Positions 36,305 through 44,550 of a stretch of DNA of 64,000 nt are shown here, one piece after another (positions within the stretch are counted from its first letter, which is position 1; every line of letters starts with the position of its first letter). The notes beneath the pieces were generated by a model. The model was not told the origin of the DNA and searched no databases. It saw nothing but the letters and a program-made list of their open reading frames with translations. Origin of the DNA: an uncultured Christensenella sp. (GTDB lineage: Bacteria; Bacillota; Clostridia; Christensenellales; Borkfalkiaceae); the NCBI GenBank assembly GCA_910586065.1, contig CAJUGI010000001.1:496001-560000 (forward strand), written 5' to 3'. The translations under genes and the position numbers were made by a program.

Positions 36305-38726
36305 ATGAAAAAAATCTTTTCGGTTTTGGTTTTCATTTTTTCGCTTGTTTGCGGAATATTAATATGCGGTTGCGCGGACACTGCTCCGACAGAATAGCGA
36401 AGAGCATTATTTTACCGTGACTTATTCTGCGAAAGAGGGCGGCTATATAGACGGGGAAACGACGCAGAAGGTAGAAAGCGGCAAAGACGGATTAACAGTA
36501 GTTGCCGTGCCTTATGACGGCTATGAATTCGTGAAATGGTCGGACGGAAGAACAGAAGCTACACGTCAGGACATAAATATAACGGCTGATATATCGGTTA
36601 CCGCCGAATTTAAAGTAAAAATTGAAGAACAGACAAAAGAATATACGGTTACATATAAGGCAAATGAGGGTGGCACAATAACCGGTAACGTCAATCAAAC
36701 AGTAAAAGAGGGTGAAAACGGAACGGAAGTAACCGCCGTACCTGATGACGGTTATGAATTCGTTAAATGGTCGGACGGAGTAACCGAAGCCACAAGGCAG
36801 GATAGAAACGTAATTAAAGATATCGTTGTAAAGGCAATATTCGAGAAGCAGACTTACAAGTTAACTTACGTTGCAAGTAATGGCGGCTACTTGCTTGGCA
36901 ATGCAAATCAAATGGTTGCATACGGCGAAAACGGAACTAAAGTTATGGCAATACCGAACGACGGTTATAGATTTGTAAAGTGAAGCGACGGCGAAACGAA
37001 AGATACCCGCCAAGATACCGAAATTAATTCCGCTATATCCGTTACAGCGGAGTTCGAATTCTTGTTTGCCGGCGGAGAGGGTACGCAATTAAATCCTTAT
37101 AAAATAGAAAACTATACACAGCTTTTGAATATGCGCTATTATCCTGACAAATCCTATGCGCTTAGCTGTGATTTGGATTTAAGCGGAATAAATCACGAGC
37201 CGATTTTTGACGCCAACGAATACTTTGAGGGTATGTTCTTCGGCAATAACAAAACCATAAAGAACCTAACCGTAGCGACCGAAAGCAATTTCCCGTCGCT
37301 GTTTGGAATGGTAATGGGCGGTTTTGTTGATAACTTAAACCTTGAAAACGTAAGCATAACTACAACAGATTTTAATACTATTGAAGCGGGTATGCAGTAT
37401 TACGTTGGAGCATTAGCGGGATATTTTGCGGGTCGAATTGATAACATAAGTGTCAGCGGAAATGTAGTTGTTGACGGTTTAAGCTATGACGGCGTAGCCA
37501 TTGGCGGACTTATCGGTTGGGTAAGTGGTAGTGTTAATGATTGTAACGTAGATATACAAATTAATGCTAAAAACGTATTTAGCATAAATACAAATAATAT
37601 GAGTCTTCCATTTATATTTGGCGGTATGCTTGGCGTTGGTGATGCGGTTAAAATAAGAAACAGTCACTCTCAAGGCGAGATAAACGTAACGGAATGCTTT
37701 TGGTTTGAGGAAGGTAGTATAGGACAGATAAATAGATATACCGAAATCTATATCGGCGGACTGATTGGATATTGTTTTACATATTCAAACGGTGATGCAG
37801 AAATTGCGGACAGTATTACAAACATAACCATAAAGGGTGATAATCACTACAATGCAGGCGGATTTGTCGGGTATTTAGAAATTAATCAGAATACTTCAAT
37901 GCTAATATCAAATTGTTCGGTTCTCGGCGATATAACAATAGGAGTGGTTGGCGGATTCATATGTAACGGTTATGCATATGGCGAATTACTTATTGAGAAC
38001 TGCTATACAAACTGCGATATTACAGGGTATTCACGTGCGGCGGGATTTCTTAAAACTTATAGCGGAGCGACTGATAAATGCATTATTCGTAATTGCTATT
38101 CATTAAGCAATATAAAATCACATAATGTGTTTGATTCCGAAATTATTGTCGGTGAGGCATGGGGATTCGGTTATCAGATATCGGATGTAAACTTTGTAAA
38201 TTGTTATAGCTCTGGTAATATATATAGCTACCGCGGAGGAGGTTTTATATGGTCTCTTGGTTTTGGTAAAATTTATGGCTGTTATTCTGATTGCAATATT
38301 ACGTTGTTTGCGTCAACGGGAAGTAGTGTTTTTACATATAATTTGAGAGATACTGAGGTCGAAAATTGTTATTCAATAAGCAATGTTGTCTATGATTCTC
38401 AAACAAAGCATAATGCAATAAATATAATAGGTCATATATCAAATGGAAAAATTAATAACTTTTATTATGCGGGAAATTCTGTCGGGAACGTTATTCGTTT
38501 AATAGAAGATACAAAAATTAATAATTTCCATGTATTAAGGACTATAAGCACGGAAGATTTAATGGGTGAAGACCGTGGCGAAACTCCTTCGCCTGTTGAT
38601 ATTACTGCTTATGAAACTAAGGAAGAAATGTACTTTTTAGCAGATAGGCTTAACGAGGGGCAAACCGAAGTCTGGGTAAATCAAGATAATGATTTTCCTA
38701 AATTGAAATTTGAAATAGCAAATTAA
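36305..38726 (+). pseudogene. Broken surface lipoprotein: InlB-like B repeats and GLUG-type repeats
   Basis: A lipoprotein signal starts at 36305 (MKKIFSVLVFIFSLVCG, then ILICGCAD) but hits TAG near 36395. The main frame resumes one base out of phase. From 36417 it encodes three to four divergent InlB B-repeats, each with a GYEFVKWSDG-like core. In the last repeat the Trp codon is TGA (36981-36983). The frame continues open from there to 38726, with GLUG-like repeats (GGLIGWVSGSVNDC, GGFVGYLEI) and many cysteines. The intact ancestor would be about 807 aa and exported. Two lesions make a functional product unlikely unless the TGA is read through. The stop lies just before the tRNA-Trp terminator. 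Confidence 0.75.
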
Positions 38727-38753
38727 AAAGCCCGTTCTTAACGAACAGGCTTT
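38726..38753. terminator. Bidirectional terminator between the broken lipoprotein gene and tRNA-Trp
   Basis: AAAAAGCCCGTTC-TTAA-CGAACAGGCTTTT forms a stem with one bulge/mismatch and has a T run on both strands. It ends tRNA-Trp transcripts on the minus strand and the lipoprotein remnant on the plus strand. Confidence 0.85.
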
Positions 38754-38828
38754 TGGCAGGGGAGACACGATTCGAACATGCAACCGACGGTTTTGGAGAC
38801 CGCGACTCTACCGTTGAGCTACTCCCCT
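38754..38828 (-). tRNA. tRNA-Trp (anticodon CCA)
   Basis: On the minus strand the gene begins AGGGGAGTAGCTC. The acceptor arm AGGGGAG pairs with CTCCCCT, and the anticodon stem GCGGT/ACCGT holds the loop CTCCAAA with anticodon CCA. The T loop is TTCGAAT. The discriminator is G and the 3' CCA is encoded. Anticodon CCA reads only UGG, so UGA at Trp positions is not expected to be decoded by it. Confidence 0.95.
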
Positions 38829-38845
38829 ATGAAATTTACTTTAAA

Positions 38846-38874
38846 AATATAGCACGGTTGAAGTTTTTAGTCAA
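38846..38874 (-). promoter_or_regulatory. Promoter of tRNA-Trp
   Basis: On the minus strand, TTGACT (38874-38869), a 17-base spacer and TATATT (38851-38846). The tRNA starts 17 bases after the -10 box. Confidence 0.8.
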
Positions 38875-38894
38875 CTGTTTTCGGAGATTTATTT

Positions 38895-39707
38895 ATGAAA
38901 AAACAATATAAACTGGGCGTAATAGGTTGCGGCGGGGTTGCCGAAACTATTTTGAGAGCCGTGGTGCTTTCCGACTTTATACGCGAGAAAAAAATTATCG
39001 TCAGCGACATTGACGAAGAAAAATTAGACGCGGTGGACTATTTGGGAGTGAGAACTACTACAGACAATAAATTCGTTGCGCAAAACAGCGATTATTTGAT
39101 TATTGCCGTAAAAACGCAGGATTTTGTCGCGGTTGCCCAAAGTTTGGAAGGTTATATTCCGGAAAAAGTTATTTCCGTAATCCCCGAAATGAAGAAAAAC
39201 GCCGTTAAAAATGCACTTGGCGTGGGAATGATTAAGGTTGCAAGGTGCATACTGAATATGCCGTGCGTGATAGGCAGCGGCGCGATTGGGATTGATATGT
39301 CCGACTTTAACAAGAGTACGGACGATACTGATTTTATAAGTAATGTTTTTGACAGGTTGGGCACGGTTGTCAGCCTTGACGAAAGCAAGCTTGACGCAGT
39401 TGCCGGTATAAGCTTGAACGGTGCGGCGCAGGTTTTTATGGTCATCGACAGTTTAATAGACGCGGGTGTTAGACATGGGTTATCGAAGAGCGAGGCGAAG
39501 ATTTTGGCGGTACAGACGGTTTTAGGCGGCGCGGAACTGGTTTCGCGTGAGGAACAGTCGCTTGAAGAACTTTTAATGACTGTTTGCAACAAGAACGCAG
39601 CGGCGCTTGAAACGGTTAAAATTTTGCAGAACGGCGGACTGAATAAGCTTGTCGGTGATGCGGTTGACGCGGGTATTAATAAGTTCAAAGAGCAGTCTTC
39701 AAAATGA
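38895..39707 (+). CDS. ProC-like protein with altered active-site motifs
   Basis: A 270-aa protein with the fold order of pyrroline-5-carboxylate reductase. A Rossmann start, LGVIGCGGVAETILRAVV, resembles the ProC IGAGNMA opening. The helical C-terminal half (LIDAGVRHGLSKSEAKILAVQTVLGGAEL) is clearly ProC-like. Catalytic motifs differ: the PNTPA region reads LNMPCVIGSGA, SGSGPAYVF reads SLNGAAQVF, and SPGGTT reads NKNAAA. Proline synthesis is therefore uncertain; it may be a diverged paralogue acting on another imine. It overlaps rnhA by four bases and has a GGAG site upstream. Confidence 0.75.
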   Translation: MKKQYKLGVIGCGGVAETILRAVVLSDFIREKKIIVSDIDEEKLDAVDYLGVRTTTDNKFVAQNSDYLIIAVKTQDFVAVAQSLEGYIPEKVISVIPEMKKNAVKNALGVGMIKVARCILNMPCVIGSGAIGIDMSDFNKSTDDTDFISNVFDRLGTVVSLDESKLDAVAGISLNGAAQVFMVIDSLIDAGVRHGLSKSEAKILAVQTVLGGAELVSREEQSLEELLMTVCNKNAAALETVKILQNGGLNKLVGDAVDAGINKFKEQSSK

Positions 39708-40144
39708 AGAAAGTAATTTTATATACCGACGGCGCGTGTTCGGGTAACCCCGGAGTCGGCGGCTGGGGAGCCGTGTTGATGTTTAAAGGGGCGGAAAAGC
39801 GCATTTCGGGGGCGGAAGCCGAAACAACGAACAACAGAATGGAGATGACGGCGGTTATTGAAGGATTAAAGTGTCTTAAAGAACCGTGCGAAGTGGAAGT
39901 TTACAGCGATTCCGCCTATACCGTAAATGCGTTTAACGAGGGGTGGATATATTCCTGGGAGAAAAACGGTTTTAAAAAAGCCGATAATAAGCCCGTTTTA
40001 AACGAAGAACTCTGGCGTGAACTTTTAAGGCTTACGAGGGTGCATAATGTTACCTTTATTAAGGTTAAGGGGCATGCGGACAACGAATATAACAATCTTT
40101 GCGATAAGCTTGCCACTACTGCCGTTAAAAATTTTAAAGCCTGA
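39704..40144 (+). CDS. rnhA: Ribonuclease HI
   Basis: Degrades the RNA strand of RNA-DNA hybrids. The four acidic residues are visible: YTDGACSGNPG, NRMEMTAV, YSDSAYTV and the Asp in the LCDKLA region, with the His in KVKGHADNEYNN. At 146 aa it is a normal bacterial RNase HI without an extra hybrid-binding domain. It overlaps the ProC-like gene (ATGA). Confidence 0.95.
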   Translation: MKKVILYTDGACSGNPGVGGWGAVLMFKGAEKRISGAEAETTNNRMEMTAVIEGLKCLKEPCEVEVYSDSAYTVNAFNEGWIYSWEKNGFKKADNKPVLNEELWRELLRLTRVHNVTFIKVKGHADNEYNNLCDKLATTAVKNFKA

Positions 40145-40177
40145 TAATAAATTTTTCAAAATTATATATAATATATA

Positions 40178-41098
40178 ATGTTAATGAAACACGCAGAAGT
40201 TTTAAAACATTGTATAAACGTTTTGGCGGTCGTGCTTTTGAGTGCGATTGCCTTTCTTTTTACGGCATACGGTTTGTTGTATAAAAACGTTAATTTTATT
40301 ATTAAGCATTTCGACCTGTTGTTCTGGCTGACGGCGGGTGTTTGCGCGGCGTTTATTGTAATAGGAATTGCTTTTTATGTTGCAAAAAAACGCTCTTTGT
40401 ACCGTTTGGTAGTGTGCGCACTTGTCTTTTTTGACATGTTTGCGGTTATCTTTTTTGCTATGTGCGCAACTGGAATGATTGCAACCGTAAACAGTGTTGA
40501 AGCGTTGAGGGAATATATCAGCCGAGCAGGCGGAATGGCGGCGTTGTTGTTTATTTTGTTCTGCTTTTTGCAGGTGGTGCTTTTGCCGGTACCCGGGTCG
40601 GTAGCCGTAGCGGCGGGCGTTGCAATGTTCGGTCCCTTGCAATGTGCGATTTACAGCTTTTTAGGTATAGTGGCAGGGTCGATAGTCGCATTTGCCGTGG
40701 GTAGATGGTTAGGATATAAAGCCGTTTGCTGGATAGTAGGCAAAGAAGATTTGGATAAGTGGCTTGAAAAAATGAAGGGGAAAGATTACCTTATTTTATC
40801 GCTTATGTTTTTATTGCCGCTTTTCCCCGACGACATTTTGTGTTTTATAGCCGGGCTATCTTCTATGACGTGGCTTTACTTCATTGTAATGATAATTATA
40901 ACCCGCGCCGTTTCCGTTCTGTGGACGGCATATTCGTTTGAGTTGATACCTTTTACAACCTGGTGGGGAATAATGATATGGGCGGTAATTCTTGCGCTTG
41001 TTGTGGCGGCATTCTGGTTGGTTTTAAAATATTCGGATAAAATAGACGAGTTTATTAAACAAAAATTCAAACTTAAAAGCGGAAAGAGAAGGGACTGA
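40178..41098 (+). CDS. VTT-domain membrane protein (TVP38/TMEM64 family)
   Basis: A 306-aa multi-pass membrane protein. The VTT/SNARE-associated core is seen in PVPGSVAVAAGVAMFGPLQ, followed by GSIVAFAVGRWLGYKAV and LFPDDILCFIAGLSSM. About six to seven hydrophobic segments are predicted, with two or three before the core. Family members are linked to lipid scrambling or transport. The start may be 40178 or the ATG two codons later; no strong ribosome-binding site separates them. Confidence 0.82.
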   Translation: MLMKHAEVLKHCINVLAVVLLSAIAFLFTAYGLLYKNVNFIIKHFDLLFWLTAGVCAAFIVIGIAFYVAKKRSLYRLVVCALVFFDMFAVIFFAMCATGMIATVNSVEALREYISRAGGMAALLFILFCFLQVVLLPVPGSVAVAAGVAMFGPLQCAIYSFLGIVAGSIVAFAVGRWLGYKAVCWIVGKEDLDKWLEKMKGKDYLILSLMFLLPLFPDDILCFIAGLSSMTWLYFIVMIIITRAVSVLWTAYSFELIPFTTWWGIMIWAVILALVVAAFWLVLKYSDKIDEFIKQKFKLKSGKRRD

Positions 41099-41112
41099 CG
41101 GGTCCCTTTTTT
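41089..41112 (+). terminator. Terminator after the VTT gene
   Basis: AAGGGAC and GTCCCTT pair around a loop holding the stop codon, with six T residues after. It separates this gene from the decarboxylase operon. Confidence 0.75.
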
Positions 41113-41227
41113 AATGACTGATAAAAATTAAAAAAGTTTTTAAATTTATGCTTTGAAATTAGTTTGCTTTTATTTATTTTTTTGTTAAAATGTTATTTGT
41201 AGGAAATTTGGAATTCGGGAGAATTTT

Positions 41228-42604
41228 ATGGATAAAATCAGCTTATTGCAAAAGCGTAAGCAACAACTTTTAAACGCCGGCAAAGGTGTCAGGGCAGATA
41301 TTTCCGCTTTAATCGACGAGGACAGTTTTGTCGAGCTTTCGGCTTTCAGCTTCTCTAAAAACGAGTTTTACGGAGAAGAAGCGGAGGGTGAGGGCGTTGT
41401 TTGCGGCTTTGCCACCATCGGCGATTACCCCTTTTATATAATTGCGCAAAACAGCGCGGTTTTATCTGGCGGAGTAAGCAAAGCTAACTGCGAAAAGATT
41501 GAAAAATGCTTGAACCAGGCGGAAAAGACATCGACGCCGGTTATTTACCTTTTGTCTTCGCTCGGCGTTCAGATTGGCGAAGGCGTAAGTGTTTTAGAAG
41601 GACTTGCCAAGCTAATTTTAAAGGCTTCGCAGATGAAGGGAAGCATACCTCAGTATTTAATAGTAAACGGTGAAGTTTACGGGCAGATTGCGCTTTTGGC
41701 GGGACTTTGCGACTTTAACTTTTTTATTGATAAAAAGAGTGCGCTTGCGGCTAACAGTCCGCTTGTAATTACGGCTAAGAACGGTGCAAACGTTTCGAAA
41801 TTCGAAATCGGCGGCGCAAATGGACTTAAAAATGCAAATCTTGCGACTTTTACGGTTAAGAATTTTGAAGATATTAAGAAAAATATCGTTGAAATAAATG
41901 AACTGTTATGTAAGCAGGTTATTGACTGTGGGGAGCTGAATGACATTCTGCCCGCACTTGATAAAAAGACCGACGCTAAGGGAATTTTAAGTATCTTCGA
42001 CAAAGGTTATGCTATAGAACTGGGTTCTGCTTACTCCCCCGAAGTGAAGTGCGTTTTGGGAAGAGTAGGCGGCATTGCGGTTGCGGCGGCAGTTTTCGAC
42101 AGTACGGACGGCGTAGAGCTTACTGCAGTTAACGTAAGAAAATTGAAAGATTTTGCCGAATTTGCAAGCTGTTACGAGTTGCCTTACGTTACATTTGTAA
42201 ATACTATGGGCATTAAGGCGGACACGGCAACGAACAACAGCCTTGTTTTGAAGGAGTTAGGCGAATACGTTTCTATTCTTGACTGTATAGACGCGGCTAA
42301 AATTTCCGTCGTTTACGGAAAGGCGATTGGCTTGGGATACACCGTTTTTGCCGCTAAATCAATGGGCTATGATTACAGTTATGCGTTTGCTAACGCGCAA
42401 ATATCGCTGTTTGACAGCGTTCAAGGTGCTGAAATAGAATTTGCAGGAGAAAAGAAGGCGGATAAGGCGAAACTTGCAAAGAAGTATGCCGAAGAAAATT
42501 CAGACCCGGTGAATGCGGCGAAAGGCGGCTATATAGATAATATAATTCAGCCGTCGTTTATTAAACAGTATTTAATAGCTTCCTTGCAGATGCTTTTAAA
42601 GTGA
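41228..42604 (+). CDS. Acyl-CoA-type carboxyltransferase subunit (MmdA-like)
   Basis: A 458-aa carboxyl transferase domain protein, related to the alpha subunit of methylmalonyl-CoA or glutaconyl-CoA decarboxylase and to the transcarboxylase 12S subunit. It has two crotonase-like halves: the first includes FYIIAQNSAVLSGGVSK, the second GRVGGIAVAAAVFDST and AKSMGYDYSYAFANAQI. The sequence is more diverged and about 50 residues shorter than typical MmdA (~510 aa). It is the first gene of a five-gene operon. The acyl-CoA it acts on cannot be told from sequence. Confidence 0.8.
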   Translation: MDKISLLQKRKQQLLNAGKGVRADISALIDEDSFVELSAFSFSKNEFYGEEAEGEGVVCGFATIGDYPFYIIAQNSAVLSGGVSKANCEKIEKCLNQAEKTSTPVIYLLSSLGVQIGEGVSVLEGLAKLILKASQMKGSIPQYLIVNGEVYGQIALLAGLCDFNFFIDKKSALAANSPLVITAKNGANVSKFEIGGANGLKNANLATFTVKNFEDIKKNIVEINELLCKQVIDCGELNDILPALDKKTDAKGILSIFDKGYAIELGSAYSPEVKCVLGRVGGIAVAAAVFDSTDGVELTAVNVRKLKDFAEFASCYELPYVTFVNTMGIKADTATNNSLVLKELGEYVSILDCIDAAKISVVYGKAIGLGYTVFAAKSMGYDYSYAFANAQISLFDSVQGAEIEFAGEKKADKAKLAKKYAEENSDPVNAAKGGYIDNIIQPSFIKQYLIASLQMLLK

Positions 42605-42611
42605 GGAACGT

Positions 42612-42965
42612 ATGCTGAATAATTTGTTGTCGCTGATTAATCAGGAAGGAAGTCTCGGTTTCGGAGAGGCGTGCATTTACGGTCTTATCGGTTATCTGGT
42701 AGTATTTACCGGAATCGTTTTAATAATTTGTATTATTTGGCTTATCGGTCTTTTGATGCGAAAAACGAATAATCTTGAGTTTTTGACCAAAATAGGCAAA
42801 AAGAAGAAAAAGAAAGCCGAAAAGGCTGTCGTGGAAGAGCGTGCCGAACAAAGCGAGGAAATTCCCGCAGAAGTCAAAGCTGCAATTATGGCGGCGATTA
42901 TGGCGTATTATACTGCGGAACAACCCAAGTGTGAATTTAAAGTTAAGAGAATCAAGAGGATTTAA
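42612..42965 (+). CDS. OadG/MmdC-type membrane (gamma/delta) subunit
   Basis: A 117-aa protein with a single transmembrane segment (~20-50: YLVVFTGIVLIICIIWLIGLL) and a charged Lys/Glu cytoplasmic tail. This is the layout of the small subunit that assembles sodium-pumping decarboxylases. The end of the protein (AAIMAAIMAYY) resembles the family's C-terminal helix. It sits between the carboxyltransferase and the biotin protein. Confidence 0.8.
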   Translation: MLNNLLSLINQEGSLGFGEACIYGLIGYLVVFTGIVLIICIIWLIGLLMRKTNNLEFLTKIGKKKKKKAEKAVVEERAEQSEEIPAEVKAAIMAAIMAYYTAEQPKCEFKVKRIKRI

Positions 42966-42976
42966 GGAGATTTAAA

Positions 42977-43336
42977 ATGCGTAATTTTGTTGTAACGATT
43001 GACGGTAAAAGTTATTCGGTCGGTGTTGAAGAAGTGGGGGAAAGCGTTGGCGAAGTTGCAATTGCACCTGTTGCCGTTGCTCCTGTTGAAGCGCCCAAAG
43101 CCGCGGCTAAGAGTGCGCCTGCAAACGGTGAAAAGGTTTTATCGCCGTTTCCCGGACTTATTAAAAACATTCTTGTTGCGGACGGCGCCGCAGTTAAAAA
43201 AGATCAGCCCATCATGGTGCTTGAAGCAATGAAGATGGATAACGAAATTACTGCGCCCTGCGACGGAAAGATTTCACTCAATACTTCTAAAGGCGCAAAC
43301 GTAGAAACAAACGCATTGCTTGCCGTTATAGGCTAA
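42977..43336 (+). CDS. Biotin carboxyl carrier protein of the decarboxylase
   Basis: A 119-aa protein with an Ala/Pro-rich linker (~30-55) and a C-terminal biotinyl domain. The biotinylated lysine is in LEAMKMDNEI near residue 84. It carries CO2 from the carboxyltransferase to the membrane beta subunit. AAGGAG lies nine bases before the start. Confidence 0.94.
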   Translation: MRNFVVTIDGKSYSVGVEEVGESVGEVAIAPVAVAPVEAPKAAAKSAPANGEKVLSPFPGLIKNILVADGAAVKKDQPIMVLEAMKMDNEITAPCDGKISLNTSKGANVETNALLAVIG

Positions 43337-43347
43337 TCGGAGGGGTT

Positions 43348-44535
43348 ATGCAAAGTTTACTGGCTGTAGACTTTGGCAATATCTTCGTCAAATTATACGA
43401 AAGCATGGGTTTTGTGCAGAGTCAGGACTGGCAAAACTATGTTATGCTTTTAATATCGTTTGTGTTGATGTATCTTGCCATAGTAAAAAAATTCGAGCCT
43501 ATGCTCCTGTTGCCGATAGCTTTCGGTATGTTTTTAATTAACATACCCGGTGCGGAAAAAGTGCTTTGGGGAACTCATCCGGAGGGAAATAATAATTTTG
43601 ACGCGGTTGAAAACAGAGGACTTTTGTGGTATTTGTTCTTCGGCGTTGACAAGGTAATTTATCCTCCGCTTATTTTTCTTGGAATAGGCGCGATGACGGA
43701 TTTTGGTCCGTTAATAGCAAATCCGAAGAGTATGCTTATCGGTGCAGGCGCCCAGCTTGGCATTTTCATTGCGTTCATTCTTGCATCTGTTCTTGGTTTT
43801 TCTGCGGCGGCAGCCGCGGCGATTGCAATAATCGGAGGTGCGGACGGTCCCACGGCAATTATGGTTACAACTAAGCTTGCGCCGGATTTATTGCCGGCAA
43901 TAGCCATTGCGGCGTATTCGTATATGGCGCTGATACCGATTATTCAGAAGCCGCTTATGAAGGTGCTTACAACAAAGAAAGAGAGGGCAATCAGAATGAA
44001 GCCCTTGCGTCAGGTTAGCAAACTTGAAAAAATTCTTTTTCCCGTAGTAGTAACGTTGGTGGTTGGGATAATACTGCCGGAATCTATTCCGCTTTTAGGT
44101 ATGCTGATGCTTGGTAACCTGTTTAAGGAATCGGGTGTCGTTGACAGACTCTCTACGCAGGCGCAAAACGGACTCATGAATACGATTACGATTTTTCTTG
44201 GTATTTCAGTGGGTTGTAAGGCGAAGGGTGAGTTGTTTCTGAGCGTAAATACGCTTGCGATTATCGGAATCGGCTTGTTTGCTTTTGTAATGGGCACGAT
44301 TGGCGGTATTCTCGTTGCAAAATTAATGTGCAAGATTACGAAAGGTAAAATAAATCCGTTAATCGGTTCGGCAGGCGTTTCCGCAGTGCCTATGGCAGCG
44401 AGAATTTCCGAAGATGTGGGAAGAGAATACGACCCGCAAAACCACTTGCTTATGCATGCTATGGGACCTAATGTGGCGGGCGTAATTGGTTCCGCAATAG
44501 CCGCGGGATTTTTACTCGCATGCTTTGCGGTATAA
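43348..44535 (+). CDS. Sodium-pumping decarboxylase beta subunit (OadB/MmdB)
   Basis: An integral membrane protein of 395 aa with about ten hydrophobic segments. It decarboxylates carboxybiotin and couples this to Na+ export. The family signatures AAAAIAIIGGADGPTAIMVT and GSAGVSAVPMAARISEDVG, with HLLMHAMGPNVAGVIGSA, are present, including the conserved aspartate of GGADGPT used in ion coupling. It makes this operon an ion pump and not only a soluble transcarboxylase. Confidence 0.95.
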   Translation: MQSLLAVDFGNIFVKLYESMGFVQSQDWQNYVMLLISFVLMYLAIVKKFEPMLLLPIAFGMFLINIPGAEKVLWGTHPEGNNNFDAVENRGLLWYLFFGVDKVIYPPLIFLGIGAMTDFGPLIANPKSMLIGAGAQLGIFIAFILASVLGFSAAAAAAIAIIGGADGPTAIMVTTKLAPDLLPAIAIAAYSYMALIPIIQKPLMKVLTTKKERAIRMKPLRQVSKLEKILFPVVVTLVVGIILPESIPLLGMLMLGNLFKESGVVDRLSTQAQNGLMNTITIFLGISVGCKAKGELFLSVNTLAIIGIGLFAFVMGTIGGILVAKLMCKITKGKINPLIGSAGVSAVPMAARISEDVGREYDPQNHLLMHAMGPNVAGVIGSAIAAGFLLACFAV

Positions 44536-44550
44536 ATAGAGGTTTAAAAC

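Noticed and set aside
36970..36990. UGA decoded as tryptophan genome-wide
   Set aside because: Many intact genes here end in TGA (rimO, pgsA, the ftsK-like gene, cmk) and use TGG for Trp, and the tRNA-Trp anticodon is CCA. The TGA is better seen as a lesion in one gene.
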